Shown here: positions 43,291 through 55,744 of the stretch, in pieces
Layout of the letters: every line of letters begins with the position of its first letter
Numbering within the stretch: position 1 is the stretch's first letter
Source: Ashinkailepas kermadecensis
Lineage: Eukaryota; Arthropoda; Thecostraca; Neolepadidae
Direction of reading: 5' to 3'
NCBI GenBank assembly: GCA_034440615.1
Contig: JAOTOM010005126.1
Span: 451,001-515,000, forward strand
DNA length: 64,000 bases
Made by a program: the position numbers and the translations under genes
Notes under the pieces: generated by a model
The model's database searches: none
Seen by the model: the letters and a program-made list of their open reading frames with translations, nothing else
What the model was told of the DNA's origin: nothing

Positions 43291-44500
43291 GGACCGTGTC
43301 TGTTGACTGCCCCTGGTGAGGGTGGCGGGGGACCGCGTTTGTTGGCTGCCCCGTGGGGGTGGCGAGGGACCGTGTCTGTTGACCGCCCCTGGTGGGGGTG
43401 GCGAGGGACCGTGTCTGTTGGCTGCCCCTGGTGGGGGTGGCGAGGGACCGTGTCTGTTGGCTGCCCCTGGTGAGGGTGGCGGGGGACCGTGTTTGTTGGC
43501 TGCCCCTGGTGGGGTGGCGAGGGACCGTGTCTGTTGACCGCCCCTGGTGGGGGTGGCGAGGGACCGTGTCTGTTGGCTGCCCCTGGTGGGGGTGGCGAGG
43601 GACCGTGTCTGTTGACTGCCCCTGGTGGGGGTGGCGAGGGACCGTGTCTGTTGACTGCCCCTGGTGGGGGTGACGTGGGGCCGTGTCTGTTGGCTGCCCC
43701 TGGTGGGGGTGGCGAGGGACCGTGTCTGTTGACTGCCCCTGGTGAGGGTGGCGAGGGACCGTGTCTGTTGACCGCCCCTGGTGGGGGTGGCGAGGGACCG
43801 TGTCTGTTGGCTGCCCCTGGTGGGGGTGGCGAGGGACCGTGTCTGTTGACTGCCCCTAGTGAGGGTGTCAAGGGACCGTGTCTGTTGACTGCCCCTGGTG
43901 AGGGTGGCGAGGGACCGTGTTTGTTGGCTGCCCCTGGTGGGGGTGGCGAGGGACCGTGTCTGTTGACTGCCCCTGGTGGGGGTGGCGAGGGACCGTGTCT
44001 GTTGACTGCCCCTGGTGAGGGTGGCGAGGGACCGTGTCTGTTGACTGCCCCTGGTGGGGGTGGCGAGGGACCGTGTCTGTTGACTGTCCCTGGTGGGGGT
44101 GGCGAGGGACCGTGTTTGTTGACTGCCCCTGGTAGGAGTGGCGAGGGACCGTGTTTGTTGACTGCCCCTGGTGGGGGTGGCGAGGGACCGTGTCTGTTGA
44201 CTGCCCCTGGTAGGAGTGGCGAGGGACCGTGTTTGTTGACTGTCCCTAGTGAGGGTCGCGAGGGACCGTGTCTGTTGGCTGCCCCTGGTGGGGGTGACGA
44301 TGGACCGTGTCTGTTGACTGCCCCTAGTTAGGGTGGCGAGGGACCGTGTCTGTTGACTGCCCCTAGTGAGGGTTGCGAGGGACCGTGTCTGTTGACTGCC
44401 CCTGGTGGGGGTGGCGAGGGACCGTGTCTGTTGACTGCCCCTGGTGAGGGCGGCGAGGGACCGTGTCTGTATGACTGCCCCTAGTGGGGGTGGCGAGGGA
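43291..44500 (+). repeat. 39-bp minisatellite, about 31 units
   Basis: The unit is GGACCGTGTCTGTTGACTGC plus CCCTGGTGGGGGTGGCGAG. As 39 is 13 codons, the plus strand reads GPCLLTAPGGGGE repeats and the minus strand reads TRGSQQTRSLATP repeats for over 500 codons (43201-44841, extended by the neighbouring GATA array). No other coding evidence exists. Confidence 0.97.
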
Positions 44501-44502
44501 GC

Positions 44503-44544
<42 letters not shown>

Positions 44545-44545
44545 T

Positions 44546-44604
<59 letters not shown>

Positions 44605-44680
44605 TAGATAGATAGATAGATAGATAGATAATAAAGAATAGATAGACAGATAGATATATAGATATATAGATATATATATA

Positions 44681-44731
<51 letters not shown>

Positions 44732-44795
44732 TATAGATAGATAGATAAATACAGATATAGATAGATAGATAGATATATAGATAGATATACATATA
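44501..44795 (+). repeat. (GATA)n microsatellite
   Basis: About 290 bp of TAGA/GATA repeat with small interruptions, directly adjoining the 39-bp minisatellite. Confidence 0.98.
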
Positions 44796-44810
44796 GGTAC
44801 GTAGATATTT

Positions 44811-44960
44811 GGCCTATTTGTAGCCGATTTGTCGGTCGCATGGAATATATCAGACGACCTTGTGCTGGCCTATTAGTGTCTAGTTTGTCGGTAGCATGGC
44901 TTATAACAGACGACCTTGTGCTGGCCTATTGGTGGCTGATTTGTCCGTAGCGTGGCTCAA
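44811..44960 (+). repeat. 56-62-bp tandem repeat, 2.6 units
   Basis: Units contain GGCCTATT, TTTGTCGGTAGCATGG and CAGACGACCTTGTGCT. Confidence 0.88.
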
Positions 44961-46381
44961 AGGGCAGTGGGCCTGACAGCACTCACCAGCGATTCAATAC
45001 ATCCCCGGAATTTGAACAAATCCATACACATGCCGTGGAGCTGGCTGGACAGCTACTGCCATCGGCGCAAAGGACGCCCAAGAGTTGATGAATAGAAATA
45101 ACGCTGGCTCTTCTCTCGGAAAATGAAGGAAGTAATCTCATCACCAAACAGAAAGCAATCGGCAAAGCGATTGACTAGTGTGGACCTTGAGTTATGATCA
45201 GGGATGTCCTGGGCGCTCGCCAAGTCAATAGTCGCAGCAATATCTTCGAAAATATGAGAAAGTTGAGTTGTGCGGCAAACAGACCTGAGGAGCTTCAGCC
45301 TCTGCGGTTTTGCGGCAGGCAGACCCGAGCCGCGTCAACCTCGGCGTCTGTCCTGGCTCGACATGCCCGCTGGCTTCCGCTTTAGTTTCCGGTCGTGGAG
45401 CCGTTCCAAATCTGCAGTGGACTCGTTTCAACTTGGCTAAAGTATTATCTTCATCATGGCTGTCATGATGCCGAAGGCGGAAGCCAGCCTGCGGCGCACG
45501 GCTATTTGCCGATATTTGGCTAATTTATAGACGCCAAGATGTTGGCTAATATTCAAGTTGGCCATAGCCACCGATCGCGCGGAATTGAAACGTCGTCCGA
45601 GTGGCGGCGGCCATTTGTCAGTGCGCCGGCTTGGCGTCGGCTCCGACGGCGCCGGCTTCCTGTGCCGGCCGCAGACGCTGCGCCGCCGTCGCGCACTGCC
45701 GCCACAAGGCGCGGCAGTGCGCGACAAGGCGCGGCCGGCCGCCCGTCTCCGCACCGCATCGTCAGCGTTTCCCAGAAAATGTCCTGAAGATTTTCATCCT
45801 GACAGATTCAGATTTGTGGCGCGTTAGCTCCTGCCATAAATGCTTATGTGTCGGTGGCCGTCGGCTCGTTGAACGTAACGCCGACTATCGAGATGGTCCA
45901 ACAGTGTCTTCCATTCAATGGCAATGAAACGCATGTGAATAGGAAATGCAACTGGGATGTAGGTGTAAAAGTATATAGGAATAGATCGATGCTGCAGGGG
46001 TGTGGATCGATTGGAGGGCTTCTACGAGTAGCATGCACCTGCTCGTGCGTGCCCCACGTGACTAGGCATGTTCTTGGACGTGTTGGTGTAGTAGGCCTAG
46101 TATACATAGGCCTAGTAGAAGATCGATGTAAGCGTCTAAGGTGAATCTAGTAGATAATTGTTGTGGGCAATGCTCAATAGATAGCATATGTGGATGCTGA
46201 AAGGGGAGAGGAGGTGCACATGATATCCGAGGGCTAGGAGATGTTAAATGCTTTGTGTCCGAATGCATGATAAGACGATGCTGCGTGGCCCTATCTGGAA
46301 AATTGTGACTGAGTGGGGGAACTCACCAAGTTTATGTTCCTCAATATATTTCATTCAGACGTTTGAAATTAAATATCCCAC
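44961..46381. other. unassigned sequence, GC-rich centre
   Basis: 45590-45780 is very GC-rich with frames open on both strands and no domain. No repeat boundary was seen. Confidence 0.4.
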
Positions 46382-46972
46382 TTAAAACGCGCTCCGGAGG
46401 GGGAGAGCGGAGCGGAGGGGAGAGCGGAGGGGAGAGCGGAGTCCGCTCACCCCTTCCGTGGTTCGACGAAATCTCATAAACGGACAGGGATATTGTAATG
46501 AATTATTGTGACGGTGTTGAAAAACTGATGCGCACATCCAATGCAAAACGATTTTTTGGCGTCCGTTGGCAAACATAGGCACTGCGGGAGTGCAAAGTCG
46601 ACCTAGCCGACCGGCCGCCGGCCGCCGGCCGCCTACCGTTCAAGGCCACGAAGGCGTCGTCAGCGCAGTGCTGCGGCGGCGAGGCCTCTGGCCGATTTCA
46701 ACCTCATTTGACCCTGAGGACATTGATCGAGGGTCGTCAAATTTATACTGCAGTGAATTCGCTACAGCTGTAATCTCCCCCTCCGAGTTTTGTGCTTCTT
46801 GCTTCAATAGCTTCCGAGATCTTATGGAGAGGCGGAATCCATCCCCGTCCCTCCGGCTCGCGTTATGTGAGTGGCCCTCCGGCTCGCGTTATGTGAGTGG
46901 CCCTCCGGCTCGCGTTATGTGAGTGGCCCTGCGGCTCGCGTTATGCGAGTGGCCCTCCGGCGCGTGTGTTAA
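46382..46972 (+). mobile_element. family A TTAA MITE, copy 3
   Basis: The left end TTAAAACGCGCTCCGGAGGG (46382) matches the right end read in reverse, TTAACACACGCGCCGGAGGG, so TTAA lies at both ends (46382-46385, 46969-46972). Internal landmarks are TCTCATAAACGG, CGTTCAAGGCCACG near 46637 and CCGAGATCTTATGG near 46810. Next to the right end a 26-bp motif (GTTATGTGAGTGGCCCTCCG plus GCTCGC) is amplified about four times at 46852-46965. A purine-rich GGAGAGCGGA run is near 46396-46440. Confidence 0.8.
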
Positions 46973-47094
46973 GTGTGCCTATTTGATTAATGGCGAGAGA
47001 TGTGTGTCTGTTCTGTCATTACAGATTTGTGCTGTCATTTCATGTTTGTCATTTCAGGCTTACGGGGTCACGAAAGGCACACCCACTGTTGTAG

Positions 47095-47325
47095 CATGCA
47101 AGCGAGGCCCTTCGGGACCCTGCGAGACCTTGAGAGGAACTGCGAGGCCCTGCGAGGGTCTGCGAGGCCCTGTGAGGCCCTGTGAAGCCCTGCGAGGACC
47201 TACAAGGCCCTGCGAGGGCCTGCGAGGCCCTGTGAGGCCCTGTGAAGCCCTGCGAGGACCTGCGAGGACCTGCGAGACCTTGCGAGGACCTGCGAGACCT
47301 TGCGAGGACCTGCGAGGACGAACAA
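47095..47325 (+). repeat. 10-bp tandem repeat
   Basis: Repeats of CCCTGCGAGG / ACCTGCGAGG with TGTGA variants. The reading frames here (46923-47336 plus, 47060-47347 minus) are repeat artefacts. Confidence 0.93.
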
Positions 47326-47964
47326 TGTTCATGTGATTGACGACCAAAGGACTACTTCTGGGGTTTAAGTGCAGCAGTGCTCAGTGCTCGACCGTCATGC
47401 TATGTTGGTTGACAGGTTAAATCATTGGCAGGTGAAACCGCTGTCATCCGTTCCGGGAAGGGAGCTGGAGGCGGCTGTGGGACGGTGGTTCTATTTACAA
47501 AGGAATCGTTGACACTGTGAATCTGTGCTGATTGTTGCTCCCAAAGGCGTCTCGTGAGCAGCCATTGCCGATAATGGAATTGTTTCCAAGTCGTGACTCG
47601 AAAGCGAGCATTCAATTACTCCAGGGAGAGGATGACTGGAAGACGAACCGCAAAAGCGCACTCGTGTCACGCTTCAATTGAACAGGTGACTTTGATCACC
47701 TTTGAACCGCGTCAATTTTGGCGGTATTAATTACGAACTGCTACTGTGTGCTGGTATGTGAAAACCTTGAGCGTGGCTCCATGCATGCTGGGTAATTGTA
47801 AGAGCTACGAAGGACATTGACCGTGTGCGACCCTTGCCTACCTGGAACTCGGCTACTGGCTGTCGAGACCTCAGCTATCGGCTGCCGGGACATTGGCTCC
47901 TGGCAGCCTGAGTCTCGGAACTTGGCTGCCGCAACGCTAGGTCACGCCCACGCAAAGGATCACG
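47326..47964. other. unassigned sequence
   Basis: No domain or repeat was recognised. Confidence 0.4.
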
Positions 47965-48063
47965 CATCCCTCTTGAGACTGCGCCGGACTGCGGCCCATA
48001 CAGAGGATCACGCATCCCTCTTGAGACTGCGCCGGACTGCGGCCCATACAGAGGATCACGCAA
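47965..48063 (+). repeat. exact tandem duplication of about 48 bp
   Basis: CACGCATCCCTCTTGAGACT and GCGCCGGACTGCGGCCCATA occur twice in succession. Confidence 0.95.
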
Positions 48064-48610
48064 AATTCTGAAGCTTGGCGGCAAATGCGCCTGAGGAGAG
48101 GCAGTTGATTTGGGGTCGGAAGCGCGATGCAGTGTGTCGTACAATCCTCGGACGGATGCATCTGTTTGACGACGAGGGTATTTTCGTGTCTGGAACAGCG
48201 TCTCCTGTGGCCACCACGTTTGGCGGGGTATGGTAGGTTATCAAGGGTACTGAAGCTGTGGCTAAGTCCTAATGCATTGTTGTTTGCAAGTGTTGCATGT
48301 GCACCCGATAAGAACAAGGTTTATCGTGATCGGGGCCACGTTCCACAATCCTAGTCACACAACTAAGCGTTTGCGTAAGACATGCTCTGGCGTGAAACAG
48401 ACCCTTTCGGGACGGGAACTTGGGACCGGAACCTGGGACAATACGAACGGTTCCGTTCGGGAGAGTACATCTGCGCTTACTGATGCATCTTTGATTTTTC
48501 GAACGGCGGCAAAAATTACCACCTGCAGTTACAGACACCCATATGCCACCTGCAATTGCAGTCACCAAATTTTCCCCTGCGGTTAGAGCCGCTCAAGGGA
48601 CTGACGACTC
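48064..48610. other. unassigned sequence
   Basis: CCACCTGCAGTTACAG and CCACCTGCAATTGCAG-like motifs are paired near 48520-48565. Nothing else was seen. Confidence 0.4.
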
Positions 48611-49390
48611 ACAATTACACTCCAGCCAAGACACACCGCGGCAGTTCTAACGATAACACACCAGCCAAGACACGCAGCGGCAGTCCTAACGATCACACAC
48701 CAGCCAAGACACACAGCGGCAGTCCTAACGATCACACACCAGCCAAGACACACAGCGGCAGTCCTAACGATCACACACCAGCCAAGACACACAGCGGCAG
48801 TCCTAACGATCACACACCAGCCAAGACACACAGCGACAGTCCTAACGATCACACACCAGCCAAGACACACAGCGGTAGTCCTAACGATCACACACCAGCC
48901 AAGACACACAGCGGCAGTCCTAACGATCACACACCAGCTAAGACACACAGCGGTAGTTCTAACGATCACACACCAGCCAAGACACACAGCGGCAGTCCTA
49001 ACGATCACACACCAGCCAGGACACACAGCGGCAGTCCTAACGATCACACACCAGCCAAGACACACAGCGGTACTCCTAACGATCACACACCAGCCAAGAC
49101 ACACAGCGGCAGTCCTAACGATCACACACCAGCCAAGACACACAGCGGCAGTCCTAACGATCACACACCAGCCAAGACACACAGCGGCAGTCCTAACGAT
49201 CACACACCAGCCAAGACACACAGCGGCAGTCCTAACGATCACACACCAGCCAAGACACACAGCGGTAGTCCTAACGATCACACACCAGCCAAGACACACA
49301 GCGGCAGTCCTAACGATCACACACCAGCCAAGACACACAGCGGCAGTCCTAACGATCACACACCAGCCAAGACGCACAGCGGCAGTCCTA
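48611..49390 (+). repeat. 39-bp minisatellite, 20 units
   Basis: The unit is CACACACCAGCCAAGACACA plus CAGCGGCAGTCCTAACGAT. The plus frame 48556-49590 is open for 344 codons with a 13-residue repeat DHTPAKTHSGSPN and a unique 65-residue tail. The antisense frame is also open (48583-49437). It could be a real repetitive protein, but both-strand openness is expected from a stop-free 39-bp unit. Confidence 0.95.
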
Positions 49391-51539
49391 GCAGCAATGG
49401 CATTTGCGCACAACAACGTTCTGACGGCGGTGATCACACCGATACAGTCTCAACTCTTAGATTGCGCTTGAACCCTCGTTTTAATGACACGGATACATGC
49501 TTGGCACCAATGTCAACTTCTGACACAAGAAAATTCGCTCAAGAAGCTCAGGAGAAATGTGTTGAATCTGTTCAAGATCTATCATATTAAGGAGATCCTA
49601 ATCATGCCAAAGAGGGACAAGTGAGCCTGCATGACTTAACACATGATGACAGGGTGGTGGTGGGAAAAATCGGATAAATGTAAGGGTTTTGTGCTAATGA
49701 AAAAAACAGTTGTGTCGAAGCGCCAGAAGCCATTTTATGTGCGTATGATCTAATAGGAATGATCCAATAACCAAGCTAAACGCCGCTACTAAAACCATCA
49801 AAAGATATACTTTGATAGATAAACTTCACAAAAAGACTATCCGCACCACCAAACAGTCCTGCTCTTGTTCAAACGAGTTTATGGCCTACCCAAAAGTCAA
49901 AAGTCTGACATTCCCCATCAGCCCTAAAGGTCCAGCTTGTGGGTTTCCACTAGATAAATTGCCCTGGGTCCTGGAACGTATTATGAGCCATGTTCCAGTT
50001 TTTGATCCAGCTCATTGGACAAACACGTGTGATTGCTTAGGCCGGCTACATGAGCAATTTCCATCTGACATGACAATGGATCCATAGCCTTTACAGTAGA
50101 TATAGCGAACTCTTACGGTAATATATTGATTGATGAGGCCAGTGTGTAAACATAATCCGGAAACATACGATGGGATCAATATGTTTAGTCTCAACGTAAG
50201 CGACAACCAAAAGCTGCTCGAACATTGTCTGAAAATAACTTTGTGCGATTTGGTGAACGCTTCTTCAAACCGTCGACGATATCCTTGGTAAATTTATATT
50301 CGGATCGCAGGCTTTGGACGAGTTTCTCCAACGCATTAACAGCTCCCATCTATCTTTGAAGATTAGCTGTGAGAGAACAGATACATCATCTTCTGGACAA
50401 AACCTCTTTTAGATACCCTGTTGACAGTGCAGAGCACAGGATACTTCACCATATAATTATACGTTACACCGATGGCTGCAAATATCATCCTCCCTTACTG
50501 GCCGGCTCACCCAGTGCAGAAGAAAAGGCTGTTTTGTATTCGCTAACGCTTAGAGCTCATCGGCTAGATCAAACCGAACTGGACGGGAAAGTAGAATGAA
50601 TAAAATATACCACCTCTGTCTGGGCAATGGTTATCCGCAGGACTGATTCAACGCACTAAATGTCAAGCACTTCTAAAATCGTTTCCCTGTGTATCGTAAG
50701 ACATGGTAGGGAAGCAGTGCAAGGAGACAAAAATGGTGAATGACCTACATTTCCTTGCCTTTCGTAGATGACATGCAAACAAGTAGAGTAAATACCGTTG
50801 TAAATCCTCAGGCTTGCCCTTGAATGTTGCATGGACGTGTGAGAGAACGCTCGGCGACAAACTTACCAGGTTTGATACTTTTTAAAAGACATGCATAGCA
50901 GGCAATTTTTACATCCCCCACTCCCAAAACACACGTCAGTAAATCTGATGCGCCCAAATGCTTTGGCACTATTATTGCTACAAGAAAGCACAAATGGGAA
51001 GGTGCCCCGATGAAGTTTCAATCAGTGATATCTAATTGACTAAATCGAAACTCCGTTTTGCTTGGCCAGAGACAAACATTCCAGAATAATTCATTTTGGT
51101 AGGAATGAATACGTTTCGCCATGGAATACATTCATGTTGATACTTGTGTGCTCAATATCAAGCAGTTAAACTGGAGTAACCTTTTAGAATATAATCTACG
51201 TATCCCTAGCCTCATGATTTGTCCAATGGTTATTGGTAACTTTCATAACCAACAAACTGTTAGTCTACCATAGGTAAGATGATGTTTTTCACTTGTGCAG
51301 GATGAAGTTATGGCCCTATGCGACTTGTAGATATAATTGTAAAAGTTAACTTGTTTTTGTAGAGCTTATAACTTTTGCATATGCGATTAATGCAATTTGT
51401 TATGTGTGGGTACCAGTGGTAGATCGCCAACTGTTCCACCGGAAAAATAGCGTTCAACTGAACCGGTCAGAGCCGCATCGAAAGGGAAGCCAAATAAGAA
51501 ATTTCACCCTCCCTCCCCTGAGAGGTGGTGGTCGCCAAA
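49391..51539. other. unassigned sequence with small open frames
   Basis: Two plus-strand frames (49812-50087, 50369-50599) have protein-like composition but no domain I recognise. No repeats were seen. Confidence 0.4.
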
Positions 51540-52155
51540 GAATCGCATCTGGGTTAGACAAAAATGAACCGGGGCCCGGAAAAAAATCACGCCATGGTCC
51601 CAAATGATTGCACCGGGGCTCCAAAAGACGCACTGGAAACCGAAACTAATCACGCCCGTACCTCAAAATTCGTGCTAAAGGCCCACACAAAATCGTGTAT
51701 GTCTCCCAGAACGTGACCGGGCCACAAAAAAATCGTACTAGGGCCACAAATATCGCACGCGGGACCAAAAATGTTGCACCGAGTGCCCAAAAAATAACGC
51801 CGGCACCCGATAAAGTAACTCGGGCTCCGAAGAATTCAGAAGAGATTCCCAAAAAATCACACTGGAGCCCGAACAATCGCCCTGGGGCCCGAACAGTTCC
51901 CATACGGGGAAAAATGACGAAAATGACGTAGAGCCTCGAGAAAAGAGTGTCGGGGCCTGGACAAAAATCGTCCTGGGATCAAAAAAATCGCGCCATGGTC
52001 CAAAAACACTGCGCTGGGGCCACACCGAATCATTCCGGGGCCCCCAAGAATGACGCCGGCATCCAGAAAAGCGACATGGGCTCCGAAGAGTTTAGAACGG
52101 CCCCGGAATATCGCGTCGGACATTGAACACTCGTCCGGGCCCAGGAAAATCGCCA
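51540..52155 (+). repeat. degenerate approximately 30-bp tandem repeat
   Basis: About 20 irregular units alternate a GGGGCCC/GGGCCCGA block with CAAAAAAATCGC-like A-rich blocks. Confidence 0.75.
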
Positions 52156-53374
52156 GCATTTATATGACCTCTGGTGACCTCATTATTGTTCAAAACGCAA
52201 ATGTATAGTCTGGTTCGGGCTCTCTATGACCGGAGTTTCTAACGGCATTTTGCATTTTATCCTAGCTTACGCAGACCTGAAATTAGTCTGGGGCTTTCAA
52301 ATAGTACATGGGACCACAATGCATGGCTCGATAATGGGCAAAGTTCATGTTACCTAAGATCCTGATTTCTGGGAAGTTTCACTAGTTTCTTTTTGTGTTG
52401 TGGAATATCGCTGCACGTATTCATTTTAAAATCCCCGAAATACCTGAAACAATTAAAAAAACTCGCATGTGACATCATCACTTTGTAATTGGCCCACATA
52501 CCTGTGACGTCACAGATGAGTTTAGCGGTGGTAAGCCGGCGGCCATTGAATCTTGTACATTGCACGCTACCCAGTCGCTTCAAGCTTCGCTCGCATCTCA
52601 TGGGCAAAGAATGGTACATTGTGGAAAACGGCGGCTTTATTCTTGAATTGTTCCAAACAATAGGAATACAATAATTAGTAGGTCAGAAGTGGTATTTCTC
52701 GGTCTTTGGAACCTCGGCAAGATCAGGCTGTTCAATGATGCTGCATTCCGAAACGATCCGCTCATTGTTGCTGGTAGTACCGGCTGCTGTAATGACCAAC
52801 CATATACAAGGGGTGTATGCAGGGGGGATATTGGGGTGTCCCCCTCCTCCCCCAGATTTAAGGATGGTGGCCTCGTGACCGGGGAAAGGCGCCCGTTCCG
52901 AGGAAGCTGGAATTCACCCTCTCCCCCTCACGGGATACTTAAGTAAAAAGCGCCCCCTTGAGAGAAAAAGGTGCCCCTTCAGTATGCCTGAGTACCCCAC
53001 CCCCACCCCGCCGGCTGCCTCAGCGGATGTTCACTCGTAGCCGCCTCTCAAGGGGTTTTCGTTGTGACGCCACTCCAGACGAGTGTTCTCTTATGGAAAT
53101 GGGTGATCCGCCCTTGGTAAATGCCACTGCCAGGCAACAGGTCATCCGAGGTAGCAATTGACGGGAGGGGTGATGAGCTGGAAGAGCGGGCCCTCTTCGC
53201 ATCAGTGAGCATTGTTTTTATATGGATTTTCGGGTTAGGAGTCGCGTTAAGACCAGTATTATTGGCCATCAGACCAGTTTGGATCCTGTTTAGGGAGGGA
53301 TGGTGAAATATTAAAAAAAAGTCACTGGTAGCATTAACACGCTATACATTACATTACAGGATCCGAAATGCATT
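52156..53374. other. unassigned sequence
   Basis: A single unit related to the 73-bp repeats of 20050-20600 is near 52945-52995 (AAAAAGGTGCCCCTTCAGTA). Otherwise nothing was seen. Confidence 0.4.
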
Positions 53375-53440
53375 ACATCCCAAATACATTAAATTATATT
53401 ACATTACATTATATTACATTACATTACATTACATTACGCG
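53375..53440 (+). repeat. (ATTAC)n microsatellite
   Basis: About 12 ACATT pentamers with a few TATATT variants. Confidence 0.95.
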
Positions 53441-54204
53441 CATTGGAGAGGGCGAAATCTGCCTACATCTTCGGTTTTTTGTAAATGTCTCCCGATTTTA
53501 CTGATCGATATAGGCCACTTTTTGTGTACCTGCCTATGGATGTTCGGCGCATTGTTTAAAGCAAGAAAGCTAAAACTCAGCCGAAACTTTTTCAAGTTCG
53601 AGTTCGTCAAAGTCAAAACATTTCGCAGCGCCAGACCACGAAAATCGGCGCTGATGCGCTTCCCGTATATCGCCAAAAGGGAAGTGTACTGGCGATATAT
53701 ATATATATATATATATATATTGTTATGCTATTTAGTTTCAAGGTCATGTTAGGTCACCGAGGTCAAGTCAGGTCAAGCTCATGACAGATCAATGGAACCA
53801 AACTTGGCCAACTGGAAGGTTGTCATAAACACAAATGACTGTCATGCGATTCATGTCATTTTGCATGCTACTACCCACCCATCCTGAAAACTACTGTTTT
53901 TGTAATCGTGAACATAGGCGTTCCATATTTCATTCATGTACTTCAGCCCTTTCTTCGTGAATCCGATTGTGCCGGGCCCGCCCGTCTGGTCAGTCGGACG
54001 GGCGTTCCGGTTCTGGTAACTGGAACTGGTAACAGACCTGATAAAGTGCTGACATATAAGTGACCTGAGGTCAAATTCCGCATCTATCATCTGTATCGCA
54101 TCATCATTCATGTCCAAAATATCATTGGAGCCCATTTTAGAGCACCTAAACACAATCGAAGCGATCCATAATAATGTCAAGCGAAGCCATGCAAAGCAAG
54201 CAAA
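53441..54204. other. unassigned sequence
   Basis: A (TA)n run lies at 53695-53722, followed by four AGGTCA-type motifs at 53739-53780. No domain was found. Confidence 0.45.
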
Positions 54205-54402
54205 ATGAAACATATTTCACCTCATTCGGCCTTGAAGATATTGACGTAACGTCATGAAATTTGAGCACAATAGAGATCACCATCGTATCCATGAACTCTG
54301 AAAATTACGTTGCTCTAGCTTTAACAGGAGCCGAGATCTTAGTGGGGCAGTATCGGCGGGGCGGGGCGGTAAATTTCAGAGTGCCTCCAGGGCGTGTGTT
54401 AA
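54205..54402 (+). mobile_element. family A TTAA MITE, partial copy 4
   Basis: CACCTCATTCGGCCTTGAAG, then GACGTAACGTCATGAAATTT, CCGAGATCTTAGTGG near 54331 and the terminus CTCCAGGGCGTGTGTTAA ending at 54402. The left half was not found. Confidence 0.6.
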
Positions 54403-55744
54403 GGTTGTGCATATGGGTACTGAAAATTGGATATGGGAATGAATGTCCTCTTTGGGTAGGATACCAATCGCCGCCCGTGACCAGAACTGGTGAAGAGCAG
54501 CATCTGCTTGCAGATGATCCCAATATATTCAGTCTGATTGCTGGTTCTCACGATTCTGACCTTCTGGAAAAGAATATTGAGCCCATGAGAAGCTGATCAA
54601 CAAATAGTGGCGGTTGTCTAGGGCCAGGCTCCCAATAATATCCAATGTTTGCGCTGAAAAGTGGCACCATTGGATAGAAACGTTCCCCTTTATCTTGTAC
54701 ATGATGTATTCATAGGCTGGAAAGCTTCCTCTGGTGTTTCTTCGCGTTATTACCTATACTCAAGCACTCTAGCACTACCTTCCACCACACAGTATGTGAC
54801 CTACTATATAACGAATCGACATTCCTTTCGTCATCCCACAGTTTTGCAATGCTTCTGCCGCAGCATACATTCTTTAGGAAACTGATGATAATGCATGTAT
54901 GTGCCATGTAGGTAGATGTAGTTAGAAGTAGGTGCAGGCTAGGCTCTGTGTACACTAGGTTGGGCTATGTGAAGATACGAATCTCTTACTTGATCCTACG
55001 TTCATAAATTTTATGTAATCCAACATCCATAAGTCTTACAAGATCCAACATGCATAGGGTTTATGATGCCAAACATCTGTAGGCTGGATTAGGTTAGATT
55101 AGCTTGAACTAGGTTAGGTCAGTTTAGGTCATTTGCATAAGACACTGTTCTCTCCAGGCCGTACCAACATTATCACAGATATTGGTACTTTCCAGCAAGT
55201 AATTTTCATCCATGATCATTGAACGTGTGCTTCCACTAAATTTACCTTAAGGTGCTTCATTACAAAACGCAATGGTTTTAATCAAGAAACAGCAACTTAA
55301 CTCCCAAGCCTGTGTTGTTCCTGCATGTTGCATTGCCCCCTAGTGGAGATTGCCGAACCTATTCAGGCTCCATTAATCCAAACCATGCACCTGCGCTGTT
55401 CTGATTTCGTGATGTGGAGTTCAACAACACCGAGCGGCGAAGAGCCGGGGAGACCGAAGCCCGCTGAATTGTCGGGTTATCAACCCGACATATACGCAAC
55501 AGTATCTAGTGGGTTGACAGAGCGCCAGACGGCATTGTTTCAAACCATTCTATACAGCATCACGTTTCCCAGATATCAACAAGTTGCAGCCAATCGGGTG
55601 GAAACGATTTGTTGCGTTTGAAGAGGTCAATACATATAGTGTACAGGTCTACAAAAAGAGCATTCGTTTAAAACAAGCGTTGTTCAAATTGACGCTCTCG
55701 ACACCCTAGACGGACAGAGCAGGGGGGGGGGAGGGGGAGGGAAG
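54403..55744. other. unassigned sequence
   Basis: TTAGG-like motifs (GATTAGGTTAGATTAG, CTAGGTTAGGTCAG) lie near 55080-55130. The frame 55325-55621 has no recognisable domain. A poly-G run lies near 55725. Confidence 0.4.

Noticed and set aside
43201..44841. 546-codon minus-strand gene with Tyr/Leu/Ser/Ile-rich start
   Set aside because: The start is the translation of the GATA array and the rest of the 39-bp minisatellite; no domain or splice evidence.
53739..54210. A third family B copy next to the AGGTCA cluster
   Set aside because: Beyond the AGGTCA motifs the sequence does not follow the family B landmarks.
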